Source: Stenocarpella maydis (lineage: Eukaryota; Ascomycota; Sordariomycetes; Diaporthales; Diaporthaceae). Taken from it: 64,000 nt of DNA. The position numbers were made by a program, and so were the translations under genes. This document shows, one piece after another, positions 10,941 to 21,289 of this stretch. The stretch covers positions 1 to 64,000 of the forward strand of contig NQMI01000197.1 of assembly GCA_002270565.1 (NCBI GenBank), in the 5' to 3' direction. The notes under the pieces are model-generated. The model had not been told where the DNA came from. It made no database searches and saw only the letters and a list, made by a program, of their open reading frames with translations. The stretch's first letter is position 1. The number at the start of each line of letters is the position of its first letter.

Positions 10941-11187
10941 GCAGATAGTTCTCACCCGCGATCAAGTTTCTGCCTTCGCCAACCACTATTGCATCTTTGG
11001 GTTGAGTAAAAATGCCACAGAAGAAGAAATAAACAGAGCATATAACATGCTCTCCAAGACACTCCATCCAGATATGCTGCGGAATGTGGATAGCCCCGAG
11101 TATTGGGACAACCGCGACCGGCCGGATTTCATCATTAAGCTTCCCATCTACTCTGCAAAGTGTCAGAGTTTCTCGTGCCTGAACTAG
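10941..11187 (+). pseudogene. J-domain (DnaJ) fragment
   Basis: The plus frame reads a short J-domain: HYCIFGLSKNATEEEINRAY followed by NMLSKTLHPDML, with the HPD tripeptide intact at about 11060-11070. The frame then runs on without the usual end of helix III and stops at 11187. There is no convincing ATG upstream within the 100 bp that separates it from the divergent GH115 gene, and no rest of a chaperone downstream. It could be the remains of a J-protein gene or one exon of a gene I cannot assemble. Recognition of the J-domain itself is fairly firm; its status is not. Confidence 0.5.
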
Positions 11188-11569
11188 TGGGATTTTGAAC
11201 GGAGTATATAGATTGGTTAATCAATATACCTCTCAATGTACTAGACGTACCTCGGGGAGGACGTCATCAATCACGATGGTGAGGAAGGAGGCAAGGAGTG
11301 CTATAAGCTGGAAGCGGCCTTAACTCTCCATCAGACGCCCAATGCCACTCAACAAGTTCCCTAGGAGATCCTTTTTTTTTTTTTTACCCATATATAATTT
11401 GACTATGATAGTTGCAACGGCTTGGGCCGTAGCATTTATTCTCATCAATTACCTGATGATCACGTGGTCCTCTGGATGTGCTCCAGTCCACAGTATTCTT
11501 GAAGATTTCGTTGTGGTACGTATGTATATACAAATATTGTAGGGAAGCGCCGCCTCGGATGCTTCAGGC
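11188..11569. other. Intergenic spacer
   Basis: Short AT-richer stretch between the J-domain fragment and the 3' end of the GH43 gene, with a 14-nt T run near 11371. No gene is recognisable. Confidence 0.5.
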
Positions 11570-13579
11570 TCACTGGGCTGGGATAGGGAAAGGGTCAACG
11601 CTTGTCAGTGTTGGCACAACCGGCTCAATCAGGCCAGTGTCCGGATCAAATGTCAACTTGTCGATGGTGGTCTCGCGGTGGGTCCCATCACCGTTGGGGA
11701 TGTGGAATCGATGATACGCGATGTACCAAACATCCGTTCCCGGAACGTTGAGTATGGAGTTATGCCCCGTGCCCAGGATGCCCTGGCTCGTGTCCTTCTG
11801 GAGCACAACACCCTGATATGTCCAAGGGCCCGTGACCGAGTCTGACGTCGCGTAGCCGACCCGGTAGTTCTCGGACCCGGTGTCGTCGATGGAATAGGTG
11901 AGGTGGTAGGTCCCCTGGCGGTACACCAGGAAGAGTCCTTCTCTGAAGTTGACAAGCCCTGTGATGCCCTGGACGGTGTCCCAGTTTATAGAAACCATGT
12001 CGTCGTTGAGCTGCGCAATCAATGGCGAGCCGTTGCCCCACAGCAGCCAGTAGATGCCCGTCTCAGGGTCTTGGAAGGTTGCCGGGTCGATGGCCTGGCC
12101 AGAGGTCAACCTCTCATTGTTCAGTATCATTGCGGTCGGCTCGGCCACGAAGGGGCCTTCCGGTGAGCTTGCAACGGCGGCGCCAATGGTCTTGCGGTTG
12201 TAGGCTGGGTTGTTGCCGCTGAAGTAGAAGTAGAACTTTCCGTCCCTCTCTATAATCGTAGGCGCCCAGGCGTTTCCAGTCGCCCACGGGACATTGCCTG
12301 ACGTGCCGTTGAGGACCAGGAAAGGCTGTTCCCCGCGGGTCCACGTGCTGAGATCCTGAGATGACCAAGCGTAGAATGTCTGCCCGCCCCACCCGGGGAA
12401 GCCGTCGCTCGTGGCGTAGATGTAGTATGAGTCTCCGAATGCCGCGATGTTGGGGTCGGCATACAGGCCAGCAAGGACGGGGCTATCGCGCGGGGCGATC
12501 CTGTTCTTGCGTTCTCCCCTCGCCGTGGCAGGCCGGCCAGCGCCGGCCGACCTAGGCCTTGCGGAGCTGGCCGTCAGGGAGGCAAGCTCGGCTGCCGTGA
12601 CCGGGATGACGGTGCCGTGCCTGGGGCTTGCGGGAAGGTCGTAGGAGCTCGAGATGGCCCACCTCGGGCTCGCGATGTCCGCTGTCTCGAGAGGTATATA
12701 TCCTCTTCCACCATACTCGTCGACAAAAAGGTAGAACTTGTCCCCGTTGACGTCGCCAGGGTTCGCCCTGAAGGCCGTGGGGCCCTCAACTGCGCTCGTC
12801 CCTGCGTTCCTGCCGATGCAGCTGGCGACGGTCGTCCACGATTCCAGAGTTGCGAGGAGCGAGTCGGACCGTTCCTGGATAATATCACTGCAGCCGGTCC
12901 CGCCCGCCCCTTCGTCCTTGGTGAAGCGGTAGTAGACGCTGTCCGACTTCAGCACGGTCGAGTCGATCCGGGACATGCCGTTGTCCTGCCAGACCTTTGT
13001 CTCGCTGAACGTGATAAAGTCTTGGGTGGTCGCGTACAGCATGCGGTGGTAGGTTGCCCCTGTGCGATTCGTGTCGGCTGCGTCGTAGAGTGATGATGCC
13101 CAGAAGACAACATAGGCGCCGATGTCCTCGTCGTAGTATGCCTCGGGCGCCCAGGTGTTACCGGCTTCAGGGGGCGAGACCTGGACATGACGCTGACTTG
13201 ACCACGTCTTCAGGTCGCTGGATTCCCATACCTCAAGGTACCGGCTACCAAAACGCACTGCGTCCGACCACGACGTACCCGACCCGATCGACAGGTCGGT
13301 GGCTATGAGGAAGAACTTGTCCCCCTGAGGTGATCGGATGAGGAAAGGATCGCGCAGCCCTCGGGTCCCCTGGGAGGAGGTGAGGATAGGTTGGCCGCCG
13401 TTCAGCTCCTGCCACGACAGAGCGTTGTTGCCAGAGCTTGCTGCCAGGAAGATGTTCTCGCCAGCCCGGGAGTTCCCTGTAAAGTATGCGAACACATAGC
13501 CTTCGTACGGGTCCAATGCCGCAATCGTCTGGACGGCGAGAGCAGAGGCCAAGGCCAGGAATGAACCTGTGGGTCGCAT
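11570..13579 (-). CDS. Secreted tandem-domain GH43 protein (arabinosidase/xylosidase type)
   Basis: A single intronless frame of 669 aa with a signal peptide (SFLALASALAVQTIAAL). Two five-bladed propellers of the GH43 clan lie in one chain. Domain 1 (about residues 25-330) shows GLRDPFLIRSP, NTWAPEAYYD, RIDSTVL and AVEGPTAFR. A low-complexity Ala/Arg linker at about 335-365 separates it from domain 2 (about 370-665) with GLYADPNIAAFGDSYYIY, GNAWAPTIIERDG, IDPATFQDPETG and FREGLFLVYR. Domain 2 keeps the expected acidic positions (ADP, IDP, REG). Family enzymes cleave arabinofuranosyl or xylosyl bonds in arabinan and arabinoxylan. The exact specificity cannot be read from sequence. It lies in tandem with GH115. 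Confidence 0.88.
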   Translation of the reverse strand: MRPTGSFLALASALAVQTIAALDPYEGYVFAYFTGNSRAGENIFLAASSGNNALSWQELNGGQPILTSSQGTRGLRDPFLIRSPQGDKFFLIATDLSIGSGTSWSDAVRFGSRYLEVWESSDLKTWSSQRHVQVSPPEAGNTWAPEAYYDEDIGAYVVFWASSLYDAADTNRTGATYHRMLYATTQDFITFSETKVWQDNGMSRIDSTVLKSDSVYYRFTKDEGAGGTGCSDIIQERSDSLLATLESWTTVASCIGRNAGTSAVEGPTAFRANPGDVNGDKFYLFVDEYGGRGYIPLETADIASPRWAISSSYDLPASPRHGTVIPVTAAELASLTASSARPRSAGAGRPATARGERKNRIAPRDSPVLAGLYADPNIAAFGDSYYIYATSDGFPGWGGQTFYAWSSQDLSTWTRGEQPFLVLNGTSGNVPWATGNAWAPTIIERDGKFYFYFSGNNPAYNRKTIGAAVASSPEGPFVAEPTAMILNNERLTSGQAIDPATFQDPETGIYWLLWGNGSPLIAQLNDDMVSINWDTVQGITGLVNFREGLFLVYRQGTYHLTYSIDDTGSENYRVGYATSDSVTGPWTYQGVVLQKDTSQGILGTGHNSILNVPGTDVWYIAYHRFHIPNGDGTHRETTIDKLTFDPDTGLIEPVVPTLTSVDPFPIPAQ

Positions 13580-16190
13580 CTTGCTAGGGGTGATTGATGA
13601 TCCTGAGCCTCAGACGAGCTACTCACGTCGCGCGCACTTGGAGGCGAGCGCTGCGAACTTATACGCAATGTTCACGTGCCCTGGCGTGCGGCTCCATAAC
13701 GGTCCACGCCATTAGGGCGCATATGCAGCTCGCTGCATCTTGGTGCACCCATTCGGTCATGCAGGATTGTAGGCCGAGTTCACAGACGCGTCTGCCATGA
13801 GCACCTGCCTGTTCGCCGCATCACGCCCCGATTCAGTTAGGTCCTGGCGGGGAAGCCTGGGGGCCGTGGCGTCGAGAATACACGAGCAAAGTCTTGGCTT
13901 CCCAAATACAAGTCCCCGGCGGGCAATATTACGGCGACGTCAGTTGGGCTTATGGATCCTCAACGGGGAGCTTTACCGCTAGCCGGGGTTGCGCTGTAAG
14001 AGAACCAATGGCAATTTATTATTGCCAGGTCACCGGATCTGTGGGGACTGCTTAAACGACCTGATTATAGGAGTCTTGGCTGACGGACCATATGCCTCGA
14101 TGCTTGTACCCGAACGCCATAATACTACCCAAGCCTTGATTTCACGGACAGGCATCGAGTGCCTCTGTAGCCGCTCGGGCGGGATTGAGCGTGGCCAATT
14201 GCAGCGTGACTCGTTGAGCAATGGGAACGGACATGGTGACGGACCCGTGGACGACCTCGGCTCCTTTGCACGCACGATTGCATCTAATGACTGACAGGAT
14301 GTGGGGACTCGGCGAGAAGCGTTGCTGCATAGTACACGGGGTATTGACAACAGCACACGTGCAGTGAAGATTAACCGAGGCAATCCATGGCGAAATCAAC
14401 CCAACTCTCCGATGCTATATGTTTTGCTGTTTCACGATAGTCCGATGACGGGCATTGCACGTGCGAATTATCAAAATTAGGACACAAGTTGGAATGGCTG
14501 TGAATAGAACTTGTTCCCTTGTAGAATGCCCATAAAGGCTTGCTCTCTTGTTTTTGTTGCTGAATAACTCCGGACTGTAATAAAGTAGCGACTTATTTAT
14601 AGAAGCTTACAGAGCATTCCGTCTAGAGTACAAGAGTGACGCAGCCGTTAAAGCGATGTATTACCTATAATAACAAACCGGGATGGACTGCAGAGATTAT
14701 TTAGATAATAGGATAGGTTAGTAATTATTTACCTTCATCTCTTTTCCTTTCTTTTCATTTTATTCTGAAATGAAAGTTCCAGGTGATCTCTTGAAACAGC
14801 CATGAGTAACTTGACTCTCAAAGACCTAACGGTAAATAATAAAAACAACACCAAGAAAAATAGGTTTAGGATACGATAGTAGCCTGCCTCACTATAGGTA
14901 GGGCTAGTTGAGAACAACTTTAAGCCACACATAAATTAGAAACCAGCAAACAGTCATACGGCGCGGGTACCCACCTAGGTATAGGTGCACAAATGCAATT
15001 GCAAAGTAACACATTTGTTCCCTTCAGACTTATAGATTCTGATATCAATTACAATATAGCGTGCGCCTGACGAATACATCCGAACTCACGGCACGAGCCG
15101 CACGTTCGCTTCCGAAAACCGACGAAAGTCCACGCTCTCAGAAATCGCCATGGACAAACCCAAGGTCTGGGTATCCCCGTCCCCATCGCCTCCGCAAGCG
15201 CGTGCACAGCCAATCAATCACTGCAGCCTTGCCATGCAGAAATAAGCATGAACATTAAGTTACCTCCACGATTATCTCCGCGGTGCCCAACAAGGGGTCA
15301 ACACCTTCCAAGACCGGCTGGGCCTGACTGTAGAAAGGAAAAAGTTACGAGAGGTACAGATATTTCCGACCACCGTCAAGGTTTGAAGAAGCAGTCTTTG
15401 GCCAGGTGGCCTGACCTATGTCAGAGAGATGATATCACCTGGGAGGCATTGTTTAGATTAATCCCAATGAAAACGCCACGCAATTGTGGCTAGTTGGAGC
15501 ACACAACCCCCCAGACATCCCACACGAGCAACGGAAACCCCTTGATTGCCCGGACGACCCAGACTTTACACATACTACGCAACCATACCTTGGTGTCTGG
15601 TGAGAACAACTATGCTGCATCGATTACCTGTAGTACCCGAGGCGGCGGCGGCCGGGCGGCGAGAAATCGCCGCCCGCTACCTATAAATTGCTGGCAGACT
15701 CGGGATGAATCCCAGACGGGCTGGCCGTTTCAACCCGTCGCGTTATGGTTTCGCTGCGCCAGCGATCCCCGGTCCTCTGGGAGAGCTCCACGTGCAGGGG
15801 TTTCATGTCGGTCCCGACTGCACCATCGACCTAACTAGATCGTTGTTGCGAGCCGAACGAAAAGCCTACACACTCCCCCCCCCCCCCCCTAATCAGGACC
15901 AAGGCTTGCTAGTGCTCGGGTTCCAAGACCTTGATGATTGGATGATTCTCTATTGACTATTCTCGTGTAATACCTGACCTGGAAACGAGTACCGCTCGTG
16001 CCATTGCCATCGAGACTCTCCTCTCCCTCATCCTGTAACTGTGATTCCAGTTATGTACAGGGGATGGAATAGTATGTTATGACTTGTAAAAACTAGGAAA
16101 CAATGACCCCGACGCTGATATGGAAATGTCCGACTACGATGCAGCTCATGCTCTGACAAAACATGACACACCTGGCGTGTCTCCCACCGC
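13580..16190. other. Gene-free interval with an AT-rich island
   Basis: 2.6 kb between GH43 and the aspartic protease. About 14400-15060 is AT-rich. A 12-nt C run lies near 15883-15894. Short frames such as 13989-14294 and 15494-15838 show no domain, signal peptide or consistent codon use. I see no gene. Confidence 0.5.
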
Positions 16191-17592
16191 TTATTGATGC
16201 TGGGCAAGGCCGAGGGAGTTGTTCCCGCCGTTGAAAGCAACGAACTGGGACTTGAAGAAGATGTCACCGTAGATGCCGAGGTTGCTCTGAGACGCCTGGA
16301 CACCGCCGAAGCAAGCTATTTGTTTGCTGTTAGCCATGGATCCACTGATGGTGGCCGGGTCTTGAGAGATAGGAGAACTTACTGTTGCCCTGGACCTGGG
16401 CGAAGTTGATATCGGAGCCCCTGACACGAGCCATGAAATTGTCACCGACTGCCAGCATGAGATCCGGGAGCTGAGCGTCGCAAGGAACGGTGATGCCTCC
16501 AACTTGAGCATTGTTGGCAGCACCAGGGATTTGCGAGTAGTATGCTTGGACAACAGTGGGGTTGGTGATGATGAGGGTCGTGCCGGTGTCAGCGATGGCC
16601 TGGAAGCCGGCCTGGCCCATTTGTGGCTGACCATTTCCGACTGCGAAAGTCTGGGATGGGAACTGCCAGAATCCCTGGGTGGTGTTTACTGGGACCCAGG
16701 TCATGGTACCGTTGAACTTGGTGTTGTCGATCGCGCCGAACTCGTAGGCACCGTTCGCAGCGTGACGGAGGTCCGCGGTGAAGACGGGCTCGGCGAGCGA
16801 GGGCATGACGTTGTCGAAGAAGGTCTTCTGCTGCTGGGGCTTGACGGTATTCAGCTTGCTGAAGGCCAGGCCGACCAGGCCATTGTTGTTGACATCATCG
16901 GTGAACGATTGAGAGACGGCGGTGGCCAGCTCGACGGCCTGGTTGGTAACCGTAGCACCACCGATGTTGACAGTATCAGTTGCAACATTTCCTGCCGCTC
17001 CGGACCCATCACCATAGCTGATGGAGAAGGAGGCGCCCTGGATCATCTTCAGGGTCTTCGACTTGGTCGGGTCGAACACCGTGTGACCGGCTGAAGCTGC
17101 GGCAGAGAGCTGGGTGTTGAAGACCCATAGGTCGGACGAGCCAGAGTCGAAGTCAAGGTTCAGTGTCTGCCCACCGATGTTGACCGGGGACAGGTACTCG
17201 GTATCGCCCTGTTCGGGGGTATTGATCACCTTACCGACACCAGCAGTCGCGTTCTCTGCGTTGGAAGTAACGTTGGCAGCATCGATCACCGGGGCAAGCT
17301 TGGCCGGGGCTGGGCCAGTCTTGACCGCGGCACTGTTGGTGAGCTTGTCCTCGACAGCCGTGGTAGCCGAGCCTTGGTTGCGGATCGCGTCCATGAGTGC
17401 TGGTGGGATATTCATGCGGTATTTCCTCAGCGACTTGAGCAACTGTCTCGGTCCATTGTGGCCCTTGAAGTTGGGGTTTGGCACACGCTCGACCTTGAAG
17501 ACTCCTCGCTTCTGGATCTGCGGAGATGGCGCGGCCGCGACCAGGGCGGCGAGAATGCCGAGGAAGAGAAAGGCTCTGATGAATGACTGCAT
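16191..17592 (-). CDS. Secreted aspartic protease, endothiapepsin type (A1 family)
   Basis: Exons 17592-16383 and 16315-16191 give 444 aa. The 67-nt intron is GTAAGT..AATAG with a CTAAC branch site 14 nt upstream; splicing joins VQGN to TCFGGVQ and restores the expected Cys near the second lobe. Residues 1-20 are a signal peptide, followed by a propeptide of about 120 residues containing QKRG. Catalytic Asp149 lies in DFDSGSS (Ser replacing the usual Thr of DTG, common in this fungal group) and Asp335 in ADTGTT. The flap Tyr is in SYGDGSG. The end IYGDIFFKSQFVAFN fits the family. It is an acid endopeptidase working outside the cell. Reading only the long exon would give a wrong C-terminus. 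Confidence 0.93.
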
Positions 17593-20500
17593 CTTGGCGT
17601 CTGTTGAGGAGGAATAGAATTAAGAGAAGCAAAAGGCCACACCAGGTGGATAGAGAAATAAACACAGGGGAGGACGGTACGAGGACAGCTGAAGCCCAAG
17701 TTACTTCCTGCTCCTGCTCTCGAGACCTCGAAAGAAGAGTGTGAGACGGGACTGGGCAAGGAAGTATATAAAAAGGAGAAAAGGTACGGAGGAAAAGGAG
17801 GAGGGAATATCAGAGAAGATAGACCCGTTCGAGCTCTGCTGACGAAGAAGAGAAGAAAGGACAAAGTAGTCGCGAGGAGGACGAACCTTAAGAAGGGCTG
17901 AAAGGATAGGAGCCTCGACCCACGCCATGGTCCAGGTTGTTGTGGAGTCGGGCTGGTGATACGGGGAAACACCAGTGAGGCCATGTCAGGAACAGACATC
18001 CTGGAAACAGGAGGTTACGTACCCGCTGTTTACCCCTTGGCGGCAGAGGTAAGCATCGACAAGCATTATTGGCGAAAGCTCAGCCTGCAGGCGGGAGCGT
18101 GCACAGTTGTATTTGGAGGCCGATCCAAGACGGCGTCTGTGGCATGCTGGTGGAGAAGCAGTGAGGCAGACCCCAGCATGCTCCAGGGGCAACCCATGGC
18201 TGTGGACCAAGGAGGTGCGGTGGTCCCAGAGCCGCATCTGCAGGGATTGACTGGAGCCTCATGCATTGTTCCGCAACATTGGGGTCGATGTCAGTGATAC
18301 AGTTGTGGCTTTCCCCAATCGGGCCACTTTACTTGTCTGAGAAGGCCGTCTGTGGCTCGTACGGCACCTTTCTCATGCACGATTCAGCACGCCCAGGGCC
18401 AGCGGCAAAGACGGCACAGGCTCTGCAATAGAGCCTCCGTCTACCAGTCCTGCCTCCTGTGTCACCTATAATGAGGCCCGGGCGGAAAAAAATAACCACA
18501 TGTCATCTAAAGCATGTCGAACACAATGTAGGCAGCGCGAGTGTTCCTTACCCTGCAGAGAGAAGCCGGTAACTGAGTAGGGAGCGTTCAATGCTGACAA
18601 CTGCAGCCCGGGGGGGGGGAGGGGCTCTCCAACCGGGCATTCCACGCTGATATTTGCTGAAAAGCCATCTATCTGATCAGCCAGCGCGGCAAGAACCAAT
18701 ATTGACTGTGATGGGCTTGGGTTTGCTTGATGAGAACAAGACTTTAGATGCCCGGCTTGGGGCTGATCCTGTTCCGCGTACCGCGCTCAAACGTTGACAG
18801 CGTTGAAAGATTTGTCGACATCCGAAGAATGATGGGTTGACTGCGGCTGGCCAGGACGCCAGTACTGAACAAGCTTTCAAGCTGACCATTGGTGTTGGAC
18901 GACGCAGCTCTCGGAAGATAGGAAACTCGCTCCAGAGTGGTTGGATCCCCCGGATAGAACCTGATCCCATGGTCTGTGGGTGGGATGAGCACGGCACTGA
19001 TGGGTTTGCGACGATATTGACAAATTGCTGTACGAAGGCTTTGGTGTCGGAGACATGATGGGGAGACTGGATGAAGATGAGGCTGGTGTCCAGTGCATAG
19101 CCCTTCGGGATTGTACATTCCCAGGCCGTGCAGGAACATTAGTTTCGTTTTCCGTGTTTCCTCGGATCATTGGTAGCCACAGCCTGCGTCCCGCCCTGCC
19201 AGTGGCCTCTTTACACTAGATGATTGCTCTTGGCGGGATAGCGGCCGAGGACTGGTTCAGCGGCCGTTTCAGGGACGTGCTGCGTGGACATGCCCTGTGG
19301 CAGTAGGATAGCACCATTTCCCCGGCCAGGGTGTGGGCGATCTGCCTAGGGCGGCGAGTGTTGTGTGCGTTGTGGTGTGGCGGAGTGATCGCCAGTGATC
19401 TGCCAGATGATCCTCCCGAGTGCTGGGCCAAAGGCAATGCACACCCGGACGCCACACGCCGCGAGCCAGTCGCGATGGCTTGAGGAACATTCAGATGAAG
19501 CAGAAACAGAGCCGTGTTCCGAGAGCTGCCATAGCCCATCCTCAAGACACGAACACGGGATCGCATCACAATACACACTGATTGACTGTCGACTGCTGCA
19601 ACCTCATGTTGAACCCAGGCACCCGAGGCTGGCTGACGGGCCTGCCTGGGACGGGGAAGGCCGAATGCAGAAGGAGAGGAGACGACGGCCGAAGTGTCAG
19701 TCTCGACAATGACGACAGCAGATGGACAGACCGCCCTGACTGCTCGCGGGGCCAGGCAGGCTGCACTGGCATGTGTGGGGGTGAGAAGACCAGGGCTCGA
19801 AACATGGACCGGGGTTGAAGGCGCGTGATTGGAAGTCGGTGCGAGGGGCAAAGAGGCTGACAACCATTCCTGCCAAGCCAAGTCTCTCATACAAGAGAGA
19901 GATGCAGAGAAAATGAAGGGACAGAGGCACCAGCCTGGTTGAGGTTGGATGGTTCGTGTTGACTGGGAGGGTGGTTTGGCGGTGGTTTCAGGATCTTCGG
20001 ACTGCTGGGGGGTTTGTTTCGGCGCTGTCCCACTCGGGCCCAGACCACGGAAAATTGAAGACGCCGAAGCTGAGTGGGCCAATACGCAGTCATGGGCATA
20101 CGCAGCCAGGCGGTAGCCCAGACACAACACCCTACCTAGGTGCCTAGTAGGTAAATGGGAATGCAGGCTCCGAGTTCTAAAAGTGGAAGGAAACAACAGC
20201 TACACTAGCTCCATTGCAGAAGGAACGGAATCCGGGCGAGGGGAACTGCCAGCGAACTGCCCAGCTCTCGGTGCAGAGGACATCAGGACAGAGGACTGGG
20301 ATGAGATGGGGAGGAAATGTGTCAGTGCTGCGCGTCGGTGGGGACACGTTCAACGCCAAGGCGCTACGGCACCCCAGACAATTGGCCCTGCAAGGTGCGG
20401 ATCGAGCCGCCCAGCTGATTTACTTTGTTCATACCTAGTGCAAGTACTCACTAACCTTGCAAGCTTATTTATCAGTACGCAGTACAGTATCCTTGAGTAC

Positions 20501-20789
20501 GGCCAGAGCTCACACCAGACGCCGCCAGAGAGCTGAGCATGCTACTGCTATTCAATTGCACAAAGGCACCTTGTTCACAAGCCATTGGCAATGCACAACT
20601 GTCAACATTGTTGGTATTGTGCTTTGTCTTGCCACATGCGACTTAAGCTAAGTCAGAAAGAGGACAGACGTGGAGTGGTCCACATGTCGCCACCACAACT
20701 TATGGTTAAACACGCAGCAATCTGGTAAGTCTATCTTGTCTGGCTTGCAATCCCGGTTTTGGGGGCGGGGGGTAAAACTAAAAATAATA
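17593..20789. other. Long interval without a convincing gene
   Basis: The first 400 bases are pyrimidine/purine-biased and probably form the promoter and leader of the aspartic protease. A minus frame at 19216-20196 is open for 326 codons but has biased Ser/Pro/Arg/His composition, no domain and overlapping frames on the other strand, so I treat it as chance. A minus frame at 18677-18997 (with NPSFFGCRQIFQRC) looks somewhat gene-like but I cannot assign it. Confidence 0.4.
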
Positions 20790-21289
20790 ATGTCCACCTA
20801 TCCGCTCGAAACCATCTCTCTCCATGAAGAAGGTCCGGCGTCGCCTGCAAGTGCAAGACACGGACAGGCCGAGCAGCACATCGGCGAACCTGCGCTGGCC
20901 ATTGGCCACGATGTCTTCCGGGACCGCCAGCTCCTACTCGAGGAACGCCGCCTGATCAACATCCTTGGGCGCCCTCGCAGCTTGCCTGCTCGCCTCAACC
21001 ATCGCGGTCGCCGTCTTGTATGGCCTACTCCTGTGGCACCGAGCTCAAGCAGGTCAACGAGGGCTACGGCGTGCTCATGTCCAACACCGAGCTGAACCGC
21101 TCCGGGATCAGCAGGACGGGGCTCATCACGGACTACGACTCGGTCGCGCTCCGGTCCATTTTCTTTTTGCGGCCAGTCCCTGGAGCCCGGGTCTCTGCCT
21201 GTCTTGGACGTTTGCAAGTCTCTATATATCCCAGGGATCAACGACGCGATGTGACGAGACCGGGAGCCTCCTACGAGACCCATAGGTAG
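20790..21289 (+). pseudogene. Possible frameshifted small membrane protein, unrecognised
   Basis: An ATG at 20790 opens a plausible hydrophilic N-terminus (STYPLETISLHEEG ... LLLEERRLINI). The next frame then supplies a hydrophobic segment (ALAACLLASTIAVAVLYGLLL, about 20965-21030) and the third frame a gene-like tail (ELKQVNEGYGVLMSNTELN, to 21289). No splice sites explain the two frame changes, so this may be a broken gene. I do not recognise a family and the call is tentative. Confidence 0.25.

Noticed and set aside
15883..15894. Poly-C tract as a possible structural element
   Set aside because: Single short homopolymer in gene-free DNA with nothing around it.
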